Assembly (NCBI GenBank): GCA_937974245.1
Contig: CALJKV010000034.1
Location: 1-29,662 of the forward strand
Reading direction: 5' to 3'
Length of the DNA: 29,662 bases
Source: an uncultured Chloroflexota bacterium
Lineage (GTDB): Bacteria; Chloroflexota; Anaerolineae; Aggregatilineales; Phototrophicaceae
The position numbers were made by a program, and so were the translations under genes. The notes beneath the pieces were generated by a model that saw only the letters and a program-made list of their open reading frames with translations, was not told the origin of the DNA and did no database searches. Below, piece by piece: positions 1 through 7,481 of this stretch; the stretch's first letter is position 1, and every line of letters starts with the position of its first letter.

Positions 1-64
1 AATTTCTTGTGTCGTGCAGTAAACCGTTTGCGGGGAGGGCTGGGGAGGGGTTATTCGCTCCCCG
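1..64. repeat. G-rich intergenic repeat with small hairpin
   Basis: This is non-coding DNA upstream of the first gene. It holds a G-rich block (31-50) that matches, with one or two changes, a block at 29558-29581 near the other end of the window. CGGGGAG (31-37) pairs with CTCCCCG (58-64) to form a hairpin. The 15 bases at 6-20 occur as a perfect inverted copy at 29613-29627. I read it as a dispersed intergenic repeat; its function is unknown. Confidence 0.5.
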
Positions 65-136
65 TTTGCGTTGACTGAGACGGAGGCGAATGTCCTGGTA
101 GATAAGCCATCTTGCTTGACTGTCCTGGAGGTTGGC

Positions 137-1963
137 ATGACACAGTCCCCTCGGCGTTACTGGCTGCTCGGTCTCGGCGTCCTGTTTCTGGTCGCGGTTG
201 TCCTCTTCCATACCAACAACTATACCTACATGCACGCCGACGAGTACCTCGTCTACAGCTTCACCCGCCTGGAGCGCAGTATCCCTGACGTCATCACCTA
301 CCTGGCCGAACAGGATACCCACCCGCCGCTGTGGTGGTCGTTCTTCCGGGTGTGGCATCAGGCCGTGGGAGATACCGAATACGCCGGGCGGGTTCAGGCC
401 GCATTATTCGGGCTGCTGGCGCTGACAGTCGTCTACCAGTTGGGCAAACGCTGGTTCAAGTCGCCGCGCTTTGGCCTGTTTGTGCTGGTCGTGCTCGGCA
501 GCAACGCCTTTTTTGTCAACTATGCCCTGGAAATCCGCCCCTACGGACTCATCCTGTTCCTGAGCAGCCTCTCCATGCTGGCGTTTGACCGCTGGCTGGC
601 GCGCCCCACCTGGCGCAGGGCGGCCTGGTATGCGGCGTCCCTGGCGGCGCTGCTCTACGTGCATTACTTCCTGGTGATTTTCATCCTGGCGCAGGTCATG
701 TATGTCCTGATCTTCCACCTGCCCCGCCACCACGACGGGCGCACCCTCCGGCAGATGGTCGGCGTGCCGCTAATAGCCTTCGCGCTGTGGCTGCCCTGGT
801 TTCCCAGCTTTTTGGGGCAGGTGAAGAACCTGCGGCAGGCCGAACTGGTGGGCGGCAATGCGCGCGGGGTCGTCGGCGCGGGGACAACCACCCTGCCCAC
901 CTCGTTAGGTGCGGTGGCGGAACTCGTGCGGTGGGCGACCAACGGGCAGGTCATTTTATACGGTTTGGCGATCCTCGTGGGGCTGGCCGTCCTGTGGCGC
1001 AGGAAAGGCTACCAGCTCGCGTGGATGTGGGCATTCGGCGTGCCGGTCATCGCCCTTGCCCTGAATACTGTAGTCGCCATCTACACGCCGCGCTATATCC
1101 TCAACTTCGTGCTTGGCCTGGGGTTGGTGACAGGCGCGGGGCTGGCGGTCATCCCGCGTGCCCGCTGGCGCTGGACGGCTGTGGTGGTCTTCGCCGCCGC
1201 AAACCTGCTGGCGATGCCCGCCGCCCTGCCACAAACGAACGCGCCCTTCCGAACGGTATTGCGGGACGTGAGCGCCGCCGCCCAACCGGGCGATGCCTTC
1301 TTCTTCCCCCGCTGGAGCGAAGCGGGCGACTTTGAACACTGGATGTACCAGACTCGCCTGCCCAGGGCCAGTGAATACCGCGATGGCTGGGTGTACACGT
1401 TAGACGATACCCAGCCCTACCGCCGCGTGTGGTTTATCACGATTGATTGGTTCAACACCGATGTGCAGGCCGCCTTCCAAACGCTGGAGCAGACTCACCC
1501 GCTGCAAGACGTGTACGGCGACTGTACCCGGCAGTGGTGTCTGCTGCTGCAACTGATGGAAGCGCCGCCGGAGAAACAACCGACTCTCTTCGGGCAGGAG
1601 ATGGCCTTCTGGGGCGTAGACATTGACTCCGTGAGCCGCAAGTCGATTCAGACCCGGTTATGGTGGCGCGTCGAACAAACGCCGGCGTTGAACTATTCGA
1701 TTGGCCTGCACCTGCTCAACAGCGATGGGGCGTTAGTTGCTCAACTGGATCGGAATATCGTCTATTACGGCCAACCGCTGGAAACCGGCCAGCTAGAGCC
1801 GGGACGCATCTACATTGACAGCCGGGCACTGCCCCTGCCCGCCAACCTGCCGCCGGGTGATTACCGGCTTGCCCTGATCGTCTATGACTGGCAGACCGGC
1901 GACATGCTGACCTTGCCGGATGGGGGCGATACGCTTGATCTGGGGACGGTAACGCTGCCGTGA
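137..1963 (+). CDS. GT39/ArnT-like polytopic membrane glycosyltransferase
   Basis: This is a 608-residue membrane protein of the GT-C fold (dolichyl-phosphate-mannose mannosyltransferase-like), expected to move a sugar from a polyprenyl-phosphate donor on the outer face of the membrane. A first hydrophobic helix (residues about 8-24) is followed by an external loop with HADEYLVYSF, the usual place of the catalytic acidic pair in GT39. About ten more hydrophobic stretches follow, and a TPRYIL motif lies near residue 320. After about residue 480 comes a soluble beta-rich domain with WWRV and GDYRLALIVYDW, common in GT39 proteins of Chloroflexota. I chose the ATG at 137 because GGAGG lies at 126-130, six bases upstream; the frame is open from a TTG at 71 but without a ribosome site. 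Acceptor and sugar cannot be read from sequence. It stands alone on its strand. Confidence 0.82.
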   Translation: MTQSPRRYWLLGLGVLFLVAVVLFHTNNYTYMHADEYLVYSFTRLERSIPDVITYLAEQDTHPPLWWSFFRVWHQAVGDTEYAGRVQAALFGLLALTVVYQLGKRWFKSPRFGLFVLVVLGSNAFFVNYALEIRPYGLILFLSSLSMLAFDRWLARPTWRRAAWYAASLAALLYVHYFLVIFILAQVMYVLIFHLPRHHDGRTLRQMVGVPLIAFALWLPWFPSFLGQVKNLRQAELVGGNARGVVGAGTTTLPTSLGAVAELVRWATNGQVILYGLAILVGLAVLWRRKGYQLAWMWAFGVPVIALALNTVVAIYTPRYILNFVLGLGLVTGAGLAVIPRARWRWTAVVVFAAANLLAMPAALPQTNAPFRTVLRDVSAAAQPGDAFFFPRWSEAGDFEHWMYQTRLPRASEYRDGWVYTLDDTQPYRRVWFITIDWFNTDVQAAFQTLEQTHPLQDVYGDCTRQWCLLLQLMEAPPEKQPTLFGQEMAFWGVDIDSVSRKSIQTRLWWRVEQTPALNYSIGLHLLNSDGALVAQLDRNIVYYGQPLETGQLEPGRIYIDSRALPLPANLPPGDYRLALIVYDWQTGDMLTLPDGGDTLDLGTVTLP

Positions 1964-2469
1964 CTCCATCTGTCACGGGCGGCGCAGGGTAAAACCCAGG
2001 GATACACTGCGTACATCGCAGAATCCAAACGCCCCCGGGGGGCGAGGGCATCTGGTATTTCGGGGCAGCCAATCCAGTAGATAAGGTGGGGGATCTCATG
2101 TACCGGATTTGCCCCCACTATAACCAAGAATAATAAGATGAGTTGGACGGAATCCCTACGCTTGGGCTACGCCATAACCCATATTACGAAGTTGTAATCC
2201 AGGGACTGAGTCCTGTTCCCGTGAATCAAACAAGCCGCCAGTCGTGAGGGGGGACACAATCTGGCGGCTTGTTTAAGGAAGGGCTTGCGGCAATATCGGT
2301 AATGCCAATATTCCGTATCTGCCCGCGAACCTGGTATTTACAACACAACTCACACCACTTGGAGGAACCAGCACAACCCATTTACCAGGTTCACTCGACT
2401 ATAACGATAAAAGCAAAGAGTAAAATAGAAATTAAACTATCATTAGGGAAGGATGAGAGCGCAAAAACA
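1964..2469. other. Intergenic region between convergent genes
   Basis: This is about 500 bases with no credible gene, lying between two genes that end towards each other. It holds a near-palindrome of C and G at 2030-2044 and the long hairpin at 2228-2274 listed separately. The part from 2340 to 2465 is AT-richer, and I see nothing else in it. Confidence 0.6.
2228..2274. terminator. Perfect 14-bp hairpin, probable bidirectional terminator
   Basis: The arms 2228-2241 and 2261-2274 pair perfectly over 14 bases with a 19-base loop. The outer ends are AAA and TTT, so each strand ends the stem with a short T run. It lies between two convergent genes, where a two-way terminator is expected, but is about 200 to 265 bases from either stop codon. 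The long loop and short T run leave open that it is a palindromic repeat. Confidence 0.5.
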
Positions 2470-3627
2470 TCACGCTCCCCAGCCCTCTTCCAGGTCAGCC
2501 AGCAGACGGGTAATGGCTGTTCGCAGGTCGTCGCCGAGCTTGATGCCCCCCGCCGCTGTGTTGGCATAGTGAATATAACGCAGGTGGCGGATGTCGAACG
2601 GGACTTCCTGCGGCGTGGTCGCCTGCGTAATCATGATGGCCGGTTTGTTCAGGGTATGCGCGATGCCCAGTTCGTAGTACACGTTGTCGTTACCCCCGGT
2701 GATTTCCGCAATCACAAAGCGGCAGGCATTGAGCGCCGCCCACACCTCTTCCATAATGACGCCCCGCGTGGACTGAAACTCGTCGCCACGGGTGATCGTA
2801 AGGCCAAGATCCGCTACCAGCGGGCGGATGATGTCTGTATAGATGCTGGTGAATTGCGGCGCGAACGGCATCACCATAAAAACATCACGCTTAAACTGGC
2901 TGGTCATCGAAGGCCGCCCGAAGACCAGTTCACCCGGCTGCATCCGCAAGGCTTCGTTGTATTTGAGCGCCTGTTCGGCCAGTTCCTTCTGCTGGTTCTG
3001 TTGCAGTTCGGCCAGTTTAAGCGCGGTTCTATCAGCTACCGTGTTGGCGAATACCTCCATATTCAACCCCGCCGGGGCGAGCGCCGGTTGGAAGGTCTGC
3101 GGCGTCCGTCCCAGGTCAGACGCTTGCTCCAGGGACGCCCGGGACATGGTCGCCGCCCATTCACTGAGAAGCTGCATCACTTTGGCGGAAAGATCGGCCT
3201 CATCGTCGAAGAAATCCGCCGCCGTGCTGTTGGCGACAGTTTTCCAGAAACCCTGCTGCGCCTGTTTGTGCGCTTCGGGCTGTCCCAGGGCGCGCTGGCG
3301 CAGGTACATCGCCATTTCACTGTTGGGGTCGGGCATCAGGACGGCGGAAGGCTTGCCCAACTCTTGCGCCAGGTGGTACTCGATTTCCGCCAGCGACTCG
3401 CCACCCTCCACCGGAATCCAGCCGCGCCGGTAGGTCACGATGCTGATAAACCCGTCTGCCGCGCTCAACAGTTCCCGCGCCGCCGCGCGAATCGTCTCCG
3501 GGTGCTTTTTGGCGGCGGCATCCAGTTCCACCGGCAGCATCCCTGCGTCACGGATTTGCTCGAAAAGGATGGGGCGCACCCCGTCCAGTTCGGCGCTGGT
3601 ATCGCTAAAATAGATTTTGTAGGCCAT
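2470..3627 (-). CDS. DUF4062 plus nucleoside deoxyribosyltransferase-like fusion protein
   Basis: This 385-residue soluble protein has two Rossmann-like domains. The N-terminal part (about 1-125) fits DUF4062: it opens YKIYFSDTSAEL, has an ADGFISIV strand, then ESLAEIEYHLAQELGKP. The middle (about 190-235) is a helical, Gln/Glu-rich linker. The C-terminal part (about 248-385) starts DVFMVMPF and carries FVIAEITG followed by NVYYELGIAH, the arrangement of nucleoside 2-deoxyribosyltransferase-like folds; Glu319 matches the catalytic Glu. Such domains often occur in bacterial conflict or nucleotide-signal systems (family knowledge); the role here is unknown. I prefer the ATG at 3627, which starts at the first strand and has AAGGA upstream; an ATG at 3657 adds ten residues without a ribosome site. 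It is the third gene of a run with the HD protein and M50 protease, 62 bases after the HD stop. Confidence 0.75.
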   Translation of the reverse strand: MAYKIYFSDTSAELDGVRPILFEQIRDAGMLPVELDAAAKKHPETIRAAARELLSAADGFISIVTYRRGWIPVEGGESLAEIEYHLAQELGKPSAVLMPDPNSEMAMYLRQRALGQPEAHKQAQQGFWKTVANSTAADFFDDEADLSAKVMQLLSEWAATMSRASLEQASDLGRTPQTFQPALAPAGLNMEVFANTVADRTALKLAELQQNQQKELAEQALKYNEALRMQPGELVFGRPSMTSQFKRDVFMVMPFAPQFTSIYTDIIRPLVADLGLTITRGDEFQSTRGVIMEEVWAALNACRFVIAEITGGNDNVYYELGIAHTLNKPAIMITQATTPQEVPFDIRHLRYIHYANTAAGGIKLGDDLRTAITRLLADLEEGWGA

Positions 3628-3689
3628 AGTCACCGGTCCTTGTGGCGCTTCTAACATGAATGCATATTGACGGGTTCGATCCGCAGGAC

Positions 3690-4211
3690 TCAGTTCGCAT
3701 CATCCGCCTGTTGCAACCGCCGGAGCAGCGCCGCATAAGGATGATTCTGCCAGCCTGCCACGTCGTCCTGGTGGTGCGCAATCAGCCAGACAGCCCGCTC
3801 CGATGCGCCCGCCCGCGCGACGAGTTCCGCACTCCAGGCCGGGTGGTACGCCGCCGCCACAAACGGGCGGTGCAGGATATTGGCCGGGTCGCCCGCCTGC
3901 CAGCGCCGGTAAAGCGGCGGTACGAACGCCCGCACCAGCACGGCCAGCGTTTTTTGCCACACCCGCAGCGGGTAGCGCGACTTGCCCACGTCATGCAGCA
4001 GCGCCGCCGTCGTCAGGTCATCGGGGGCGTCCCCGCCTGCCAGCACGTCCCGCAGCACATTCAGGCTGTGCAGTTGTTCGCTGTGCAGCATCCCCCGGAA
4101 CAATGTCATGAGTTCTGGCGTGAGATAAGCCTGCGCGAGGCTTTCATCTACCCGCAGCGAAAAGGCCAGCAGCGCCCGTACACCCTGCTGGAAACGGTGC
4201 CGTGTCGTCAT
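3690..4211 (-). CDS. HD-domain metal-dependent phosphohydrolase
   Basis: This is a small soluble protein of 173 residues with an HD-domain signature: HSEQLHSL around residues 43-50, then AALLHDVGKSRYP with His73-Asp74 as the metal-binding pair. A later HHQDD near residue 146 may complete the metal site. HD proteins cleave phosphomonoesters or phosphodiesters of nucleotides; the substrate cannot be told here. The ATG follows the M50 protease stop by five bases and has no clear ribosome site of its own, so translation is probably coupled. The deoxyribosyltransferase-like gene comes next on the same strand, so two nucleotide-linked folds sit in one run with a membrane protease. Confidence 0.8.
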   Translation of the reverse strand: MTTRHRFQQGVRALLAFSLRVDESLAQAYLTPELMTLFRGMLHSEQLHSLNVLRDVLAGGDAPDDLTTAALLHDVGKSRYPLRVWQKTLAVLVRAFVPPLYRRWQAGDPANILHRPFVAAAYHPAWSAELVARAGASERAVWLIAHHQDDVAGWQNHPYAALLRRLQQADDAN

Positions 4212-4216
4212 GATGA

Positions 4217-4900
4217 CTACTGGATACCCAACAGCGCCAGCACAATCGAAAAGGCCGGTTGGAAGATCAGCGTGCTTAGGATGTTCAATCCTGGAATCCG
4301 CATGAAACTCAGCAGGATCAGCCCAAGCAGAATGTAGTTAGTGGTCTGCCGGTAGCGCTGCCATTCATAGGCCAGGCTGGGCGGCAGCAGCGCCAGGACG
4401 ATGTGCCAACCGTCAATCGGGAAGACCGGCAGCAGGTTGAAGATAAACAGCAGCACGTTCCAGAAAACGATCTGCCCCAGGATCATCACCAGGAAATCCG
4501 CCGGGGCGCTGGTATTGCCGGAAAAAGTGATGGTATAGACCTGGTACGGGTGCATGTTCATCAGGCGGATGGGGATAGCAAACACGATGGCCGTCAGCAG
4601 GTTGGAAAGCGGCCCGGCAGCCACCGCCGCCAGGAAGCCCCAGCGCGGGTCGCGCATCCGCTGAGGGGCAATCGGGGCCTGACCCAGGATGCCGAAACCG
4701 ATCAGCACAAACATGAGAAAACCCATTGGGTTGATATGTACACGGGGGTTGAGTGTCAGGCGGCCTTCCCGTTTAGGAACGGGGTCGCCCATCAGATAGC
4801 CAACATAGTTATGCGAAAACTCATGGATGGTCATGCCGATCAGCACGGCCAGCACGGTTGCCAGCGCCAACTGGGGAGTGAGATTACCGAACAGCAGCAA
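4217..4900 (-). CDS. Site-2-type membrane metalloprotease (M50 family)
   Basis: This is a 227-residue membrane protein with the zinc motif HEFSH (HExxH) at about residues 26-30 in the second hydrophobic segment. A second metal-ligand region reads NLLPVFPIDGWH near residues 153-164, matching the N-x-x-P-x-x-P-x-D-G signature of the short M50B group. About five hydrophobic segments are present and no PDZ domain is seen. These proteases cut transmembrane substrates such as anti-sigma factors, but the target here is unknown. The start is taken as TTG at 4900, because GGAG lies seven bases upstream and no in-frame ATG lies before the zinc motif other than the one directly preceding it. It is the first gene of a likely three-gene run with the HD and DUF4062 proteins. 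Confidence 0.85.
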   Translation of the reverse strand: MLLFGNLTPQLALATVLAVLIGMTIHEFSHNYVGYLMGDPVPKREGRLTLNPRVHINPMGFLMFVLIGFGILGQAPIAPQRMRDPRWGFLAAVAAGPLSNLLTAIVFAIPIRLMNMHPYQVYTITFSGNTSAPADFLVMILGQIVFWNVLLFIFNLLPVFPIDGWHIVLALLPPSLAYEWQRYRQTTNYILLGLILLSFMRIPGLNILSTLIFQPAFSIVLALLGIQ

Positions 4901-4922
4901 GGGATTGCTCCATTACACTATT

Positions 4923-5008
4923 GAGAAGTTACGCAGTCCGGTTGGTTTTTCCCGTAGGGGGTTGGTTCAGCCTGCCCCGACACTTTGCTCAACTGCGTAA
5001 GTCCTGAC
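4923..5008. mobile_element. MITE-like element with terminal inverted repeats
   Basis: An 86-base non-coding segment is bounded by TTACGCAGT (4929-4937) and ACTGCGTAA (4992-5000), a perfect 9-base inverted repeat. The partly matching flanks are GAGAAG on the left and GTCCTGAC on the right. The right end, read inward, begins GTCAGGACTTACGCA, a style of terminal repeat I associate with insertion-sequence-derived elements in cyanobacteria and Chloroflexota (from memory, not searched). The inside holds GGTTGGTT twice and no reading frame. It lies just upstream of the M50 protease start and could affect that promoter. Confidence 0.5.
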
Positions 5009-5143
5009 TATTGCAAACACGTCGTCAGTATAGCACAGAACCCGCCGCCGAACCCGAATAAACCTGCTTAAGATCAGATGAGGGGCGGGTCTGTGGTCGA
5101 GGTGGTCTGTGATGAAAAGTGGATGGTATGCCGGTCTGCCGGA

Positions 5144-5515
5144 TCAGGCGACCGACTCGGCTTTCTGGAAACGGGCAATATGGCAGCGGAACATGGCCGG
5201 GGTGAAGGGTTTGAGCAAGGCATCGTCGCAGCCCATTTCGTAGGCGTGGTCCAGGTCGCCCACCGCCGTCATCGCGACGACCGGGATATGCCGCAGCGAC
5301 TCGTCCTGCTTCAACAGCCCAATTGTCTCCCAACCATCTATTTTGCCCCATAAAAACAGATCAACAAGAATCATATCCGGGCGTTTCTGCCGTGCCAGCT
5401 CGATACCATGCAGTCCCTCCGTCGTATACGTTACCGTCATGCCATCAGCTCCCGCGATCAGGGTAATCAGGCGGCCCATACTGGGTTCATCATCAATAAC
5501 TAACAAATGAAACAT
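5144..5515 (-). CDS. Single-domain response regulator (CheY-like receiver)
   Basis: This 123-residue protein is a receiver domain with no output domain. Acidic pocket residues Asp8 and Asp9 lie in LLVIDDE, the phospho-acceptor Asp52 in MILVDLF, Thr83 in AMTA, and Lys102 in LLKPF. GGGGAG six bases upstream of the ATG supports the start. With no DNA-binding or enzymatic output it probably works through protein contact in a phosphorelay, or as a phosphate sink. No histidine kinase lies in the window, so the partner is unknown. It is transcribed alone; an intergenic stretch of about 470 bases lies upstream. Confidence 0.9.
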   Translation of the reverse strand: MFHLLVIDDEPSMGRLITLIAGADGMTVTYTTEGLHGIELARQKRPDMILVDLFLWGKIDGWETIGLLKQDESLRHIPVVAMTAVGDLDHAYEMGCDDALLKPFTPAMFRCHIARFQKAESVA

Positions 5516-5986
5516 ACTGTCTCCCCTTCTCTACATACCAGATTCCAATGTAGACCTAACATCCAACTAACAGCGCAGCGTGGAGGGGAGGGATGCTTTT
5601 CCCACGGCCTTAAAACGCTGGAGTAAGTAACGAAGCGCGCTGATTGTAGGGGCACCCTTCTGGGTGTCCGCTGGATAGCCAGAATCCTGTCCCTGCGATT
5701 TTTCGTTTGTTGCCATGCCGGATGAAGAGCCTGATCTAAGCACCATTATAGGACGTTTTAATGGGGCTATTAAGCGCATTCATATAATCTACCTAAACTT
5801 CGTCGGATAAATGCAATTGCACCAACATCCTGTCTTTAGGTAATCCGCACGAATCTCCAAAACGTTACGGTAATAATTTCCGTGTCCAGCGGATTTCAAA
5901 TCCGGTTATACCTTCCCTTCGACAACTCCCCTGTGAAAGGAGTATCATAGGCGCATTCACTTTCGTGATCTGAGGAGTATGACGCT
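5516..5986. other. Divergent intergenic region with hairpin repeat
   Basis: About 470 bases separate the response regulator (-) and the FAD dehydrogenase (+), so promoters of both should lie here, but I cannot fix a -35/-10 pair. GGGCACCC (5650-5657) and GGGTGTCC (5662-5669) form an 8-pair hairpin with a TTCT loop, preceded by GTAG. The same layout recurs at 13504-13524 and 28552-28571. A 70-codon open frame on the minus strand covers this repeat and is judged chance. Confidence 0.55.
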
Positions 5987-7384
5987 ATGACCATTTTTAC
6001 CCCCCTCACCCCGGAAATTATCGCGCAGCTCGTTGCGATCTTAGGCCAGGCCAATGTCAGCACCGCCCAGGCCGATATTGACCTGCACGCCCGTGACCAA
6101 TCTCAGCACGCCGCACACCCGGCGGAAGTCGTCGTCTGGCCGCTGGAAGCGCAGCAGGTGGCCGATGTGCTGCGGTTGGCGAATGAACAGCGCATCGCGG
6201 TCACACCCTGGGGCGTTGGCACCGGGCTGGAAGGCAATTCTATTCCGCTGTATGGCGGCATCCTCATGTCGTTCGAGCGCATGACGAAAATCGTCGCCGT
6301 CCATGCTGACGATTTCCAGGTGACCGTACAACCCGGCATCGGCCATAAGGACTTAAACGAGCAGCTCGCCCGTTACGGCCTGTTCTTCCCGCCTGACCCC
6401 GGCGCGAACGCCACAGTCGGCGGGATGCTGGCGAACAATGCGTCCGGTATCCGCACCGTGAAATACGGGGCAAGTAAAGACAACGTGCTGCGGATGCAGG
6501 TTGCACTGGCCGATGGCCGCCTGATTCATGTCGGGTCACGCTCGGTCAAGCAGTCGGCGGGCTACGACCTGCTACACCTGTTCGTCGGCAGCGAAGGCAC
6601 ATTGGGGATTATCACCGAAGCCACACTCAAACTCGTGCCCATCCCCGTCCACATGAGCGCGGTAGTTGCCACGTTCGCCTCGGTGGAAGACGCGGTGGAA
6701 ACTGTCGTCGCCGTGCGCGGCAGCGGCCTCGACCCCGCCGCCCTGGAATTTGTGGATGCGGCGCACTGCAAGATGCTCAAAGAGGCCGAAGGACTCGATC
6801 TGGAAGAGCGCCCGACGCTGTTCATGGAGTTCCACGCCGCGCAGGAAAGCACACTGGCGATGGGGCTGGAGATGGTCAAGGAAATCTGTGACGACCTGGG
6901 CGCACTCAGCTTCCAGGCGACCACCGACACGGCAGCCCGCAAGAAGTTATGGCACGCCCGCCACCACTCGTATGAAATCATGGTACGCAGCCACCCCGAT
7001 ATGCAATTTTTCATCAACGATGTGGCCGTCCCCATCAGCGCCTACCCGGAACTGATCGCCTTTGTGGAGGAAACGCGCCACACCCAGCAGGTGACTTCGT
7101 TTATGATCGGTCATGCCGGGGACGGCAACGTGCATGTCGAATTCCCCTTCAGCACGGACGCCGAATACCGGAAGGCGCTGGAGACGAACGGCATGATCGT
7201 CATGAAGGCGCTCGAACTGGGCGGCACCTGCACCGGGGAACATGGCGTTGGCATGGGCAAGTCGCGCTACCTGCCCGCCGAACACGGCGCGGGACTGGAC
7301 GTGATGCGGGCGATTAAACAGACGCTTGACCCGAACGGCATCCTCAACCCCGGCAAAATTTTCCTGAATGGCGACGCCCACTGA
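5987..7384 (+). CDS. FAD-linked D-lactate / D-2-hydroxyacid dehydrogenase (LDHD-type)
   Basis: This 465-residue flavoenzyme of the VAO/PCMH fold oxidises a D-2-hydroxyacid such as D-lactate or glycolate to the 2-oxo acid, passing electrons to a quinone or cytochrome rather than NAD. The FAD-binding part (about 45-225) shows VVVWPLEAQQV, TPWGVGTGLEGN (73-84) and ATVGGMLANNASG (142-154). The C-terminal FAD-oxidase domain has GHAGDGNVH (375-383) and GEHGVGMGK (417-425), then DPNGILNPGK. Order and motifs match the mitochondrial LDHD and bacterial GlcD group, with LDHD the closer; exact substrate is not resolved. GAGGAG at 5972-5977, nine bases before the ATG, fixes the start. No GlcE/GlcF or iron-sulfur partner lies beside it. 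A strong terminator follows. Confidence 0.88.
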   Translation: MTIFTPLTPEIIAQLVAILGQANVSTAQADIDLHARDQSQHAAHPAEVVVWPLEAQQVADVLRLANEQRIAVTPWGVGTGLEGNSIPLYGGILMSFERMTKIVAVHADDFQVTVQPGIGHKDLNEQLARYGLFFPPDPGANATVGGMLANNASGIRTVKYGASKDNVLRMQVALADGRLIHVGSRSVKQSAGYDLLHLFVGSEGTLGIITEATLKLVPIPVHMSAVVATFASVEDAVETVVAVRGSGLDPAALEFVDAAHCKMLKEAEGLDLEERPTLFMEFHAAQESTLAMGLEMVKEICDDLGALSFQATTDTAARKKLWHARHHSYEIMVRSHPDMQFFINDVAVPISAYPELIAFVEETRHTQQVTSFMIGHAGDGNVHVEFPFSTDAEYRKALETNGMIVMKALELGGTCTGEHGVGMGKSRYLPAEHGAGLDVMRAIKQTLDPNGILNPGKIFLNGDAH

Positions 7385-7406
7385 GGAAAGCACGCGAACA
7401 TAGAAA

Positions 7407-7446
7407 GTGCCGCCCCTCGTCACAACCTGAGGGGCGGCACTTTTTT
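7407..7446 (+). terminator. Rho-independent terminator after the FAD dehydrogenase
   Basis: A perfect 12-base stem (7407-7418 with 7429-7440), rich in G and C, has a 10-base loop and is followed at once by TTTTTT (7441-7446). It starts 22 bases after the stop codon. On the opposite strand the stem is followed by only three T bases, so it may also weakly end the convergent pilin transcript. Confidence 0.92.
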
Positions 7447-7481
7447 GCCTGTTTTCTGAATGACCTGTTGCCTGCCCGTGG

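Noticed and set aside
2269..3654. Long plus-strand open frame (461 codons)
   Set aside because: It runs antisense through the DUF4062 fusion gene, has His/Arg/Gln-rich low-quality composition and no family features. It is a shadow of the real minus-strand gene.
3668..3684. T-loop-like GGTTCGATCC suggesting a tRNA end
   Set aside because: Only three base pairs flank the loop and the gap between genes is too short for a tRNA; no anticodon arm or acceptor stem can be formed.
5567..5779. Minus-strand 70-codon frame upstream of the response regulator
   Set aside because: It covers a palindromic intergenic repeat, lacks a ribosome site and has no recognisable domain.
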